In this document: one piece after another, positions 1 through 8,460 of the stretch
How positions within the stretch are numbered: the stretch's first letter is position 1
How the letters are laid out: every line of letters begins with the position of its first letter
Source: Chryseolinea soli
GTDB taxonomy: Bacteria; Bacteroidota; Bacteroidia; Cytophagales; Cyclobacteriaceae
Direction: 5' to 3'
Length of the DNA stretch: 64,000 nt
NCBI RefSeq assembly: GCF_003589925.1
Contig: NZ_CP032382.1
Location: 7,316,001 to 7,380,000, forward strand
The notes under the pieces: model-generated
Seen by the model: the letters and a program-made list of their open reading frames with translations, nothing else
The model's database searches: none
What the model was told of the DNA's origin: nothing
Made by a program: the position numbers and the translations under genes

Positions 1-452
1 TTTTCCTGTTTGTAATAATACATCCAAGTGTCTTCTTGCTTCTTATCCTTGGGCTGGCCTAAAGTTTCGGATAGCTGTTCTTTGGTTATCCCCAGCCGGA
101 TGCCTTTGCCGGTAATAAATTCCTTTTCGTTGATCCGAAGTTTGGGAAGTTTCCGCTCCTTATTGTACTCGACCTTGTATTCCGAAAATTGATTGACAAC
201 ATCGCCGGGATGAAATATCATGGTCAACAGTTGATTTCCCGTTTCATTTATAACTTCGGCTCTCTCGCTTTCATTGTCGACGATGTTGTCGGTTATCCCC
301 ATAATCCTTTCGATTGACGCCGGATCTCTCAGCTGCAAGCCGTTGATGGTCGAGTCATAGAATTGGGGTCTATGCCTGTCGTCGTTAGTCGACTGCCCGA
401 AATTGTCCAGGGTCAAAAAAACTCCAACGATCAATAGTAGTACCGTCTTCAT
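1..452 (-). CDS. Hypothetical secreted protein, partial (C-terminus outside window)
   Basis: The reading frame is open from an ATG at 452-450 to the window edge, about 150 residues, with no stop. The N-terminus starts MKTVLLLIVGVFLTL and ends its hydrophobic stretch at DNFGQS, which looks like a signal peptide for export across the inner membrane. Near the visible end, GIRLGITKEQLSETLGQP resembles the glycine-rich turn of SmpA/OmlA-like or 'GMT.e.V...lG' repeats that are common in exported proteins. It lies 52 bp downstream of another secreted-protein gene on the same strand and may share its transcript. No specific function can be assigned. Confidence 0.6.
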   Translation of the reverse strand, partial: MKTVLLLIVGVFLTLDNFGQSTNDDRHRPQFYDSTINGLQLRDPASIERIMGITDNIVDNESERAEVINETGNQLLTMIFHPGDVVNQFSEYKVEYNKERKLPKLRINEKEFITGKGIRLGITKEQLSETLGQPKDKKQEDTWMYYYKQE

Positions 453-504
453 TTATTTTCGTGTTGCATTGATTCCATTACTGCCAGGTTTAGCTCTCAT
501 TCTC

Positions 505-1206
505 TTAAAAACATGCACGAAGATTAATCAAGGATTCCACGGGTTTCCCCCTCAACCGCGCCGGCTCGCAATCGATCTGAATGCTATTCAGAACTCCCTT
601 AATGAACGTATAGTCCTTGGAGTTCCGCTCGATGGGCTGAGCAACGAATAACCCACCGTGAAAAACTTCGAAATCCAATACCCTTTTATCAGGAGATATT
701 TTTAGAACGATCGAATAGGCTCTCTGAGGATCTCGACCGGGGGCGTACTGACTCAAATAGGCGCTAAGTAATGCTTGAAGGCCATTCCCCTGTGGTTCAA
801 TGTATCCTTTGCCTTCCTTGTCCAGTCTATTCGCAATACGTTGTTGGCTCGTTAGAAAATCTTTCCCCCATCTTTTCTCTATTTCCGCCTGCATGGCCTT
901 GTAGAAACATTCAGCCTCGCCCTCGTATTGAAGACAGGTCCCGCTGTCATAGATATCGTCCATTACGCCGCATTCAATTTCCAATAATTTCCTCAAGGTC
1001 AACGTCGATTCAATGTTCATGGGAAAACTAATTGTCCGGCTGGAAATCAGTCTGTCGGCATGCTCTCTTCCTATTTCACAACCATCAAATTTTACTGCAA
1101 CATCCTTTAGTTCAACTTCAATTTGCTTGATGCTGGTTTGTCCCAAAACACCGGTAAAACATACCAGCAGCAGAAGTATCGAAAGTACATACCCGGTCGC
1201 AGTCAT
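505..1206 (-). CDS. Hypothetical secreted protein
   Basis: 233 residues. The first ~22 residues (YVLSILLLLVCFTGVLGQ core) form a typical Bacteroidota signal peptide ending at GQ, so the protein is probably periplasmic or surface exposed. The mature part contains several cysteines (around CEIG, IECG, TCLQ, ECFY and the final CF) that could form disulfides. No family was recognised. Its ATG overlaps the stop of the upstream SUKH-like gene by 4 bp (1203-1206), which indicates translational coupling. Confidence 0.6.
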   Translation of the reverse strand: MTATGYVLSILLLLVCFTGVLGQTSIKQIEVELKDVAVKFDGCEIGREHADRLISSRTISFPMNIESTLTLRKLLEIECGVMDDIYDSGTCLQYEGEAECFYKAMQAEIEKRWGKDFLTSQQRIANRLDKEGKGYIEPQGNGLQALLSAYLSQYAPGRDPQRAYSIVLKISPDKRVLDFEVFHGGLFVAQPIERNSKDYTFIKGVLNSIQIDCEPARLRGKPVESLINLRACF

Positions 1207-1946
1207 ATCCTCTTCAGTTGAGGTTCAACTTTATCAAAAAAGGCTTGATAGTCATTACCATTCTCCGGATCAGTAATTCTAGAGAACCCACAATTGTCAA
1301 AACAAATTCTTAAGTAATTTATGAACGTTGTATTGTGTTCTTCATTTAAAAATTGTCCATCAACGCTCGGTTTGTCTGTGAGTTTCAAAGAATAAGCCAT
1401 TCCACCACTAATATTATCCTTATGCAAATAGTCGGCTGAAAGCTGCAGGGCAGCAACACCATCGTTCTCAAACCCTTCCGTTAATTCAAAAATGCCGTCT
1501 TCGCCGGCCACATAGGAAACAAGGTCGTCCAGACTCATTATTTGTATCGGGTCGGCGCAATTCCAAATAAAATTCTCATTTGTATCATAGTCCCATGCAA
1601 AATTGCAGGCTCCGACAATCTTATAAAAAGTCTTCAACGATTGAGGCACAAACCCAAACGGGATCATGGCTTTGTCTAATTTTGTCAACAGTTCGTCCGT
1701 ATTTGCCAGTGGCTTTACCAAAGGTCTTTCAGAATTATAGTCGAACTTCGTTTTGAAAAGGTAGTTGATCGCCAAAAGTTCCTTGTAAATGACGTCAAGA
1801 TTAAAGGCAACCCTTTCAAAAGTTTCTATAAGCACCTTTTCGACTTCGGGATAGTGACGCGACCGGAGTGCATCGTCGCCTAATTTTTCGATGTCAGCAT
1901 AAACAGCTTCTGTTTCGCCGGTCAGATATCTCTCGTATAACGTCAT
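1203..1946 (-). CDS. SMI1/KNR4 (SUKH)-like protein
   Basis: 247 residues, no signal peptide, predicted cytoplasmic. The central part (MIPFGFVPQSLKTFYKIVG, then NFAWDY, then IMSLDDLVSYV) resembles the SUKH/SMI1-KNR4 pattern: a proline before the first helix, a 'fy...GG' turn and a later W/Y strand. SUKH proteins often act as immunity proteins against contact-dependent or polymorphic toxins. No toxin is visible here, though the partner could lie beyond the left edge. The family assignment rests on pattern only and could be wrong. Confidence 0.5.
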   Translation of the reverse strand: MTLYERYLTGETEAVYADIEKLGDDALRSRHYPEVEKVLIETFERVAFNLDVIYKELLAINYLFKTKFDYNSERPLVKPLANTDELLTKLDKAMIPFGFVPQSLKTFYKIVGACNFAWDYDTNENFIWNCADPIQIMSLDDLVSYVAGEDGIFELTEGFENDGVAALQLSADYLHKDNISGGMAYSLKLTDKPSVDGQFLNEEHNTTFINYLRICFDNCGFSRITDPENGNDYQAFFDKVEPQLKRI

Positions 1947-1993
1947 TCAAAAGATGTTAAAATGTCAGCAGCAGTCGCGGGACGATCTGTCAT

Positions 1994-2027
1994 AAAAAAA
2001 GGCAACCGTGCTTTACGATCGCCCTTT
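1994..2027 (-). terminator. Probable Rho-independent terminator after the GH51 gene
   Basis: Read on the minus strand, a stem of about 8 bp (AAAGGGCGA pairing with TTGCCTTT, one bulge and one G-T pair) is followed directly by seven T. It lies about 160 bp past the GH51 stop, between that gene and the SUKH-like gene. The rest of 1947-2183 shows no gene. Confidence 0.45.
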
Positions 2028-2183
2028 ACCAAAAGTAAGAAATATACCCAAACTAAAACTTCGGCAATTCAAAAATAGTGCGTTTTTACCCGGTAACATT
2101 TCCAAAAATTACCTGAAGCCAATAGAATATTAGCAAGTATTGGGGCCAACGGGCGTCCGGCCGGTCTCGTTTGTATCGACAAC

Positions 2184-4715
2184 CTATCGTCTCTCCTTCA
2201 GCCTTAGGACCGTAATCGACCACGGCTTGAATTGATATTCAAAATTTGAAGCGATACCTCCGAAAGTTGTTTCCTGGGGAATGAATTGGCGTGGTTGAGC
2301 AAAAGAGTTTTCATCCTCAGGCGAACCGGAAGAAAGTGTAATGGCCTTTCCCGTATTTTCCAGCGAAGCGTTGTTGATCGTTAAAAGAACTTTTCGCTTC
2401 TCCCCTGTTGCGTTCACCACTTTGATCACGATTTCGTTTGTCTTCTCATCGCGGCCCGCAATGCCGAAGAAGTCTTTGGGTTTGGTGTAGGTCATCAGGA
2501 GTTTTCCATCCAGGAAGCATTCCACGGTGTTGTTGTTCACGTGAAGCTCGATGGCATACCAGCGATTCAATTCAATAGCATTTTCAAGACGAACGGGTTG
2601 AGAAACGATGGCGTCGGCGCCTTTCGTCACACTTTCGAAGGCCGCGATCTTGTTCACCCAGGCGCCAATGTGCGCGCGGAGATAATTTTGATTGTCGCGC
2701 ATCGCAAAGGGGATCATGAAGGCGTTGGTGCCACCGGTTTTCTTTGCTTTCACTTTCAGGACATAGCGATCAAACAATTTATCTTTTAGCGTCGCCAGTG
2801 GCCAGGCGCCATCCTGGGTCTGGGCCAGGACGTTGTCGTGTGTCGACCATTGCCCTCCTTCAAAATTCCATTCTTGCCCCGTTCCCAGATCACCCTTGTA
2901 AATCGTCTGGCCGTCTTTGATCACCTCGATGTCTTTATATTCAGCTTGTGTGTCCCACGTGCTGAAGCCAACGTTTCCCTGGAAGGCCGGCGTGTCGTTG
3001 TCAACGGGCGCATCTACTTTTGTCGTGAGGTTGATCGACGCTTTGTTCTCGTTCAGCATCTGGATGGCGTAATAAGAAATGCGGGCAAAGCTTCTTGCCT
3101 GGTCAAAGCGGATCAGGTTTACGGGCCAGTCGGTGTCGTTGATGTTCTCCAGGAGTGGTGCGTAGCTGCTCATCGTGATCAGGTCCGAGTTTCGTTCCAG
3201 GCCGAGTATGAACGTGGCGTCGTTGAGGGCTGCCGTCATGTTTCCCGAACCGACACCGCCGTTGCAGGCATATTCGCCTATGTATAGCTTCCAATCTTTC
3301 CGTTCGTATTTGTCGTACCAGTCAGGGTAGGTCATGGCCCAGCCGGCCGCTTTGTAGGCATGCTCGTCGGCCAGGTCCATTTTTTGGATCGACGCAATCG
3401 TGGGTTTGCTCAAATGCGCGATGCCCATGGCCGCTACGATTTCCAATTCAGGATACCTGGCGTTTATGGCCTCGTAAAAAATATTGAAACGCTTGCCGTA
3501 CTTCTCTCCTACTTGCTCATTCCCCACTTCCACATAGTGCAAGGGAAAAGGTTCGGGATGCCCATTCCTGGCGCGCAACGCTCCCCAGGTCGATTCCTTG
3601 GGGCCGATCGCATATTCTATCGCGTTGAGCACATCCGCCAAAATGGGGCCGACATCTTTATCCTCCACATACACACCGCTCCTCATTTCACAAGCGATGC
3701 CGCAGTTGAAGACATACATGGCATTGGCGCCTATGTCTTCACAAAACTGGAGGAACTCGTGATAGCCCAACCCATCGCTCGACCAATATCCCCAGGGGCT
3801 GTAGGTTCCGGAGCGCTGTTCCACCGGACCGAGCGACCGGCGCCAGTTTGGAGCGCTCTGCGTGCTGATGCCTTCCACAAAACATCCCCCGGGCCACCGG
3901 ACAAAAGCGGGTTTGAGATCTGCCAGGTATTGTGCGAGGTCCGGTCGCAAGCCGTTCTTCCTGTTCTTGAAAGTCCTTGTTGGAAAGAGCGAGACAAACT
4001 CCAGCCACACCGTGCCGGTCTCGGAGAAGGACAACTGAAATGTAGCCCTCTCATCAGAGGCTTTTGCGCTCAGCGTGGTGGTAAATTTTGTCCAGTGGAG
4101 CGCATTTATTTTTTCAAAAATCTTTTCGCTTAATATTTTTCCGTCTTGGCCCACTAGCCTGGCCGTGATGTTCCCTTTGTAATTCCGTGTGCGATTATAA
4201 AATGTCAGTTCATACGTCGCCCCTTCGTCGATGTTAATACCCCAAAAACCTTCGTTGACAACCGCCACCTTGCCAGCCTTCCCGATGCGGGCAATGTCTA
4301 CCCGCAGCGATCGGGGCGTTTCTTTGTAGAGTGGGTTGGTGAAATCGAGTGCAATCGTTGCCTCTGAGTCTTGCGTCTGCAGGGACCATGCAGGATAGTC
4401 GGTCTTTGCTTCAAAGGGCATCTTCCAATCCACTACACGTCCCGCTCCATAGTGTGGCGTTCGGGGTGGGATGATAAAACCCGAATCTAGTGTGCAGCCT
4501 TCGGGGATCCGGCTTTCTTCAAATCCCCGGTTTTGGATGAGCTCGGCATACAACCCGCCCTCGCCCCCATGGCTGATCTCCTCGAAAAAAATGCCGTGCA
4601 GCTCTGCAGATACTCTCGCTCCGGGCTTGTTGCCCTCCACGACAATGGTGGGCGATTGCGCCGGGCACAAGTTCCAGAGCGCGATGAACAGTAAAGAACT
4701 TAACCTTCGCTTCAT
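2184..4715 (-). CDS. Secreted GH51 alpha-L-arabinofuranosidase
   Basis: 843 residues with a signal peptide (MKRRLSSLLFIALWNLCPAQ). GH51 enzymes remove terminal alpha-L-arabinofuranosyl residues with retention of configuration. The family signatures are clear: LHGIFFEEISHGGEGGLYAE near residue 40, PGGCFVEG near 275, the acid/base Glu400 in VEVGNE and the nucleophile Glu481 in YIGEYAC. An N-terminal beta-sandwich region (about 100-245) resembles a CBM4/9-type module. A second beta-rich insert (about 575-740, with FLDGKLLMTY) separates the barrel from the C-terminal arabinofuranosidase beta-domain and resembles the LamG/DUF1080 fold. It is divergent from the AraC-type regulator at 4949 and probably a monocistron controlled from 4716-4948. 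Confidence 0.92.
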   Translation of the reverse strand: MKRRLSSLLFIALWNLCPAQSPTIVVEGNKPGARVSAELHGIFFEEISHGGEGGLYAELIQNRGFEESRIPEGCTLDSGFIIPPRTPHYGAGRVVDWKMPFEAKTDYPAWSLQTQDSEATIALDFTNPLYKETPRSLRVDIARIGKAGKVAVVNEGFWGINIDEGATYELTFYNRTRNYKGNITARLVGQDGKILSEKIFEKINALHWTKFTTTLSAKASDERATFQLSFSETGTVWLEFVSLFPTRTFKNRKNGLRPDLAQYLADLKPAFVRWPGGCFVEGISTQSAPNWRRSLGPVEQRSGTYSPWGYWSSDGLGYHEFLQFCEDIGANAMYVFNCGIACEMRSGVYVEDKDVGPILADVLNAIEYAIGPKESTWGALRARNGHPEPFPLHYVEVGNEQVGEKYGKRFNIFYEAINARYPELEIVAAMGIAHLSKPTIASIQKMDLADEHAYKAAGWAMTYPDWYDKYERKDWKLYIGEYACNGGVGSGNMTAALNDATFILGLERNSDLITMSSYAPLLENINDTDWPVNLIRFDQARSFARISYYAIQMLNENKASINLTTKVDAPVDNDTPAFQGNVGFSTWDTQAEYKDIEVIKDGQTIYKGDLGTGQEWNFEGGQWSTHDNVLAQTQDGAWPLATLKDKLFDRYVLKVKAKKTGGTNAFMIPFAMRDNQNYLRAHIGAWVNKIAAFESVTKGADAIVSQPVRLENAIELNRWYAIELHVNNNTVECFLDGKLLMTYTKPKDFFGIAGRDEKTNEIVIKVVNATGEKRKVLLTINNASLENTGKAITLSSGSPEDENSFAQPRQFIPQETTFGGIASNFEYQFKPWSITVLRLKERR

Positions 4716-4769
4716 GCTTAAAGGTAGCCTTCGTGTGTTGTGCCCGTTTTGCGTATTTTGTCTGCCATC

Positions 4770-4783
4770 GATACGATTTTACC
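4770..4783 (+). promoter_or_regulatory. Candidate operator motif GATACGATTTTACC
   Basis: The motif lies in the 233-bp divergent region between the GH51 gene and the AraC-type regulator. The GATACGATTT core recurs at 18100, 19690 and, in shorter form, 29442, all upstream of genes of this catabolic region. Its role as a regulator site is inference. Confidence 0.35.
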
Positions 4784-4815
4784 CGTATTCAAATGATTGC
4801 GGCATACCTTAGGAT

Positions 4816-4874
4816 AGGGTAGTACAACAGAAAAGTCCTTTCCGGAGTGATCTGATATTATCCTACCCTGATAC
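4816..4874 (+). promoter_or_regulatory. Inverted repeat and TATTATCCTACCCTGATAC motif, candidate regulator site
   Basis: AGGGTAG at 4816-4822 is mirrored by CTACCCT at 4863-4869. The second arm sits inside TATTATCCTACCCTGATAC (4856-4874), which closely matches TATTATCTTACCTGAT upstream of the peptide transporter (22991-23006, minus) and CCTTACCTGATAC upstream of the permease (19681). This makes it a plausible shared operator for the locus. Confidence 0.4.
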
Positions 4875-4948
4875 TTTATTAACTGTACATTTGACAATTA
4901 TTAATTTTTTACGAATATTTATCTACAGAATTAACCCTCCCCACCATT

Positions 4949-5839
4949 ATGAAGATTTTACCCTTTAAGATCCCAAAGACTTCACAGGAGTCTTTCCGGC
5001 TGCAAGAGGATCGGGAAATCCACTTTTACGACAATCTTCATCAACACCCGGAAATACAGCTCACCCTCATCCTGAACAGCGAAGGAAAAGTGATCGTGGG
5101 AGATTTCATCGGGGCGTTTAAACCCGGCGACATTTTCCTGATCGGCCCCAACCTGCCACACGTGTTCCGGAACGATCAAAAATATTACGACAACCCACAA
5201 GAAGGACAAGCGCACTCCCTCACGGTGTTCTTCGAATGGAAATCTTTTGGCGATACGTTTCTGTCGATGCCCGAGCTTTCGCACCTGAGCGATTTCTCCA
5301 AGCAAAGCGAACGGGGCCTGTTTATTCAGGAACCGATCAAAAGCCGCATTGCCCAACTCATGAAATGCATGTTCCGGAAAACGGGAATGGACCGCCTCAT
5401 CGTGTTGCTCAAGCTTCTGAATATTTTATCGGCGCACAAGAACATGGAGCCCCTCGCCTCTTCCGGGGTATACAACGAATTTGATGAATTGGATGGCCGC
5501 AAGCTGGCCGACATCTACCGGTTCACCATGAATGAATTCCATCGCAAAATTTCGCTGGATGAAGTGGCCGACCTGGCGCACATGACCACCAATTCTTTCT
5601 GTCGCTATTTCAAAAAACGCACGCGCAAATCGTATGTCGATTTCCTCACCGAGATCCGCATCGGACATGCGCGAAAACTTTTACAACAAAACGATCTCAG
5701 CATCTCCCAGATCTCCATCGAGGTGGGGTTCAATAACCTGTCGAATTTCAATCGCAAGTTCAGATCGGTTTGCTCCATCACGCCCACAGAATTTAAAAAG
5801 CTCCACGAAAACAAAAAGGATATCCTGGTGCACGCATAA
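4949..5839 (+). CDS. AraC family transcriptional regulator
   Basis: 296 residues. Residues 1 to about 150 form a cupin-like sensor with HQHPEIQLTLIL and FKPGDIFLIGPNLPHVF, the usual ligand pocket of carbohydrate-responsive AraC proteins. The C-terminus carries the double helix-turn-helix: KISLDEVADLAHMTTNSFCR, then ISQISIEVGFNNLSNFNRKF, then the family-typical ITPTEFKK. It is transcribed divergently from the GH51 gene and faces the GH127 gene tail to tail. The position suggests control of the arabinofuranosidase and hydroxyproline genes. The ligand is unknown; arabinose or hydroxyproline are natural candidates. Confidence 0.9.
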   Translation: MKILPFKIPKTSQESFRLQEDREIHFYDNLHQHPEIQLTLILNSEGKVIVGDFIGAFKPGDIFLIGPNLPHVFRNDQKYYDNPQEGQAHSLTVFFEWKSFGDTFLSMPELSHLSDFSKQSERGLFIQEPIKSRIAQLMKCMFRKTGMDRLIVLLKLLNILSAHKNMEPLASSGVYNEFDELDGRKLADIYRFTMNEFHRKISLDEVADLAHMTTNSFCRYFKKRTRKSYVDFLTEIRIGHARKLLQQNDLSISQISIEVGFNNLSNFNRKFRSVCSITPTEFKKLHENKKDILVHA

Positions 5840-5882
5840 ACGGCAAAGGCGTGAAGAGAAAATTCTAGGCGTTAAACTGAAT

Positions 5883-5897
5883 AAGCCCGTAGGGCTT
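5883..5897. terminator. Short hairpin between convergent AraC and GH127 genes
   Basis: AAGCCC-GTA-GGGCTT is a perfect 6-bp stem in the 162-bp gap between two convergent genes. It lacks a following T tract, so a bidirectional terminator role is tentative. A GCGTTAA/TTAACGC pair flanks it at longer range. Confidence 0.3.
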
Positions 5898-6001
5898 GAA
5901 TGCAACGAATAGGTGAAAGCACTGTAGTCCTCCTGTAGCATCAAATTAACGCTCCTTAAAGACGAAGGGCGCGAAGTCCTATTCACGGCGCCGTCCTCAT
6001 T

Positions 6002-8413
6002 TCAACGGGATTCCTTCACCAGACGAACACCAAACACAGGGCCAGCCTGATTCTTGGTTTTGGCCTGGAACGTGATCTTGATATTGGATTTTCCTTCCAC
6101 CAGGTTTGTCGGAACCTTGTACGAAATATCGTAGAACTTGCTTTCTTTAAATTTGTTGAGATCCACGCTGGCGATCTTCTCGCCGTCCACCAGGATGTCA
6201 AAATTACGACCGCGATTGTCCATGCCCCAATAGGTAGCGATCAGGTTGTAAGAGAAACCCGGAACCACTTTCATATTGAAACTGAACGATCCTCCGTCAT
6301 TAGCGACCCGGAATTTACGGGTGTGCGATTCGCCGGTCTCGAGGTTTTGGCCGGTGAAGTTGTGATCGCGTTCGGGCTGCATCTCGCCTACGCGTAATTC
6401 ATCGACGGTACTTTTTTCCAGTTCATAGGCCAACCGCTTTTTCTCTTCGTAGCGATGCTGTTCGTCTTTCCATGCCTGTGGGGAGAACACATCCCAGTAC
6501 ACCGAATAGTAGGCGTCGTCGACACTATAAAAAGGTTGGAGGGTGACGTCGGTGGGAGAACCGATCTTATTGGTTTTGAACGTCAGGTTGTCTTTGGATT
6601 GGGTTACAAAGAATTTGCTCACATCCGTTTCGTTCGAGACCAAGACCGGGATGCCGGTGGTGGGGTCGGGTTCCGACGTGCCGAGGTTTCCGGCTAAGAG
6701 CACGGGGCCATAGAAGAATGCGCGCCGGTCCGCATTGTCGGGCATGGCCACAGCATGCAGCGATGATTCCAGATCGATCTCGATCACGTCGTTGTTTTTC
6801 CATTTTTGTGATACGGTGATGTATCCATCCGGCTGAACGGTGGCCGGTATAGCCTTGCCGTTCACCCGAACCGCGATTTCCCGGGGTGCCCATTGGGGCT
6901 TCCGGATGCGCAGGATTCTTGCCTGTGCACGGGGGGTCTGCACGGTAAGCTTGATCGTTTTCTCCTGGGGAATGTTGCTGGTTAGTGTCAACTGAAAATC
7001 TTTTTCCTTCCAATTCAAAACCGAGGGAATGAAAAGGTTCACGTACACGCTCCCATCTTTTCCCCTAAAATAAATGCTCTCACCGTATTTCACATGATTC
7101 TCGATGCCCGATCCCACGCAGCACGTAAAGGTGTTGAACTCATCGCTGAACTCTTTGCGCGTTCCCATGCGCAGGGGTACGAAATAGCACATCATGCCGG
7201 TCTTGTGATTTTGAGAAGCGAGGATGTGGTTGTACAAACCGCGCTCGTAGTATTCCATCAACGCCGCCGAAGGCTGCAACGCAAACAGGTGCCGGGTCAG
7301 CTTGAGCATGTTGTAGGTGTTGCAGGTTTCCATGGTGTTGTCCGTCAGCTTGTCGTTGAGCTTGTCGGCTTCGCTCAGGTATTCGTAGTTGCTGTTTCCA
7401 CCGGGGGCATAGGAATGGTGGTTGACCACCGTTTGCCAAAAGAAATCGCCGATGACAAAATCGCTTTTCGCGCCGGTAAGCTCATAGCGACGAACGGTGC
7501 CGATCACTTTTGGGATTTGGGTGTTGGAGTGCCGGCCCGGTAAGATATCCACGCGGTGGGCCAGCGAGTCGAGCACTACCTTGTCGTGAAATTTATAGGA
7601 GAGCTCCAGGTATTTTTTGTTGTTGGTGAAGGCATAGGTGTTCACCAGCACTTCGTTCATGCCGCCGTATTCGCAAAGCAACATTTTCTGGATCTGCTCG
7701 TCGCTGAGATTTTTCAGTGTGTTCTCCGTCCAGTCGGCCATGCCTTGTTCGATGGCGAGGGCTTTCTGATTGTCGCAATACAAATACGCATCCAACAAGC
7801 CCGCCATCACTTTATGAATGGTATACCAGGGCGACCACGAGCCATTCAGGTCAAAACCGCGCGAACGGATCTGCCCTTGCGACACCTCCATAAAAACGGA
7901 ATCCTCACGCGGTATGGCACCGACATAACCCGTCTTGCGTGCCACCTGGCATTCCTGCAATTGGTCGACGATATAATTCACGCGCTTGAGAAACTCCGGG
8001 TTCCCCGAAGCAGCATACTCCAATGCGCAGGCCGATAAGTAATGTCCCAGCGTGTGCCCCGCCAGACCTTCGCTTTCCCATCCGCCGTATCGTTCTGCTT
8101 TTGGTTTCAGGCCGGAGTGTGTTCTGAATTGTGACAGCAAACGGTCGGGCTCGATCATCAAGAGAAATTTGATGTCGGCATCCCGCGCCACCGTGAACTC
8201 GCTTGGCAGCAGGCTTACTTCCGAAAGGGCAAACGGATATGCAGCCATATCCACCTGCGGTTTTACTTTGACACGAGGATTCTGCTCGTCCGGCAAATAA
8301 GATTGGCCGTGGGCGATGTATATAGATAAAGTAGAAAAAAGCAACGAAAGAATGATCAGAGCAACCGGGTTACGAGGGGTGAAACGATCGAAAATAAATG
8401 CAGGCATAGCCAT
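6002..8413 (-). CDS. GH127/GH146-type beta-L-arabinofuranosidase (DUF1680 family)
   Basis: 803 residues with an N-terminal hydrophobic signal (IILSLLFSTLSIYIAHGQ). The sequence YGGWESEGLAGHTLGHYLSA near 110-128 is typical of the DUF1680 branch that contains GH146 enzymes. The zinc-thiolate catalytic set of this clan is present: Glu362 and Cys364 (METCNTYN) and the Cys431-Cys432 pair (TFTCCVGSG). Such enzymes remove beta-linked L-arabinofuranose using a cysteine nucleophile. The C-terminal ~200 residues are beta-rich and carry a carbohydrate-binding-like domain. It sits 47 bp downstream of a second DUF1680 gene and is likely co-transcribed. The GH127 versus GH146 subfamily needs phylogeny. Confidence 0.85.
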   Translation of the reverse strand: MAMPAFIFDRFTPRNPVALIILSLLFSTLSIYIAHGQSYLPDEQNPRVKVKPQVDMAAYPFALSEVSLLPSEFTVARDADIKFLLMIEPDRLLSQFRTHSGLKPKAERYGGWESEGLAGHTLGHYLSACALEYAASGNPEFLKRVNYIVDQLQECQVARKTGYVGAIPREDSVFMEVSQGQIRSRGFDLNGSWSPWYTIHKVMAGLLDAYLYCDNQKALAIEQGMADWTENTLKNLSDEQIQKMLLCEYGGMNEVLVNTYAFTNNKKYLELSYKFHDKVVLDSLAHRVDILPGRHSNTQIPKVIGTVRRYELTGAKSDFVIGDFFWQTVVNHHSYAPGGNSNYEYLSEADKLNDKLTDNTMETCNTYNMLKLTRHLFALQPSAALMEYYERGLYNHILASQNHKTGMMCYFVPLRMGTRKEFSDEFNTFTCCVGSGIENHVKYGESIYFRGKDGSVYVNLFIPSVLNWKEKDFQLTLTSNIPQEKTIKLTVQTPRAQARILRIRKPQWAPREIAVRVNGKAIPATVQPDGYITVSQKWKNNDVIEIDLESSLHAVAMPDNADRRAFFYGPVLLAGNLGTSEPDPTTGIPVLVSNETDVSKFFVTQSKDNLTFKTNKIGSPTDVTLQPFYSVDDAYYSVYWDVFSPQAWKDEQHRYEEKKRLAYELEKSTVDELRVGEMQPERDHNFTGQNLETGESHTRKFRVANDGGSFSFNMKVVPGFSYNLIATYWGMDNRGRNFDILVDGEKIASVDLNKFKESKFYDISYKVPTNLVEGKSNIKITFQAKTKNQAGPVFGVRLVKESR

Positions 8414-8460
8414 TCGTTAAAAAGCTTACAAATTCTTAAACAATACTTTTGAGTGCGGCG

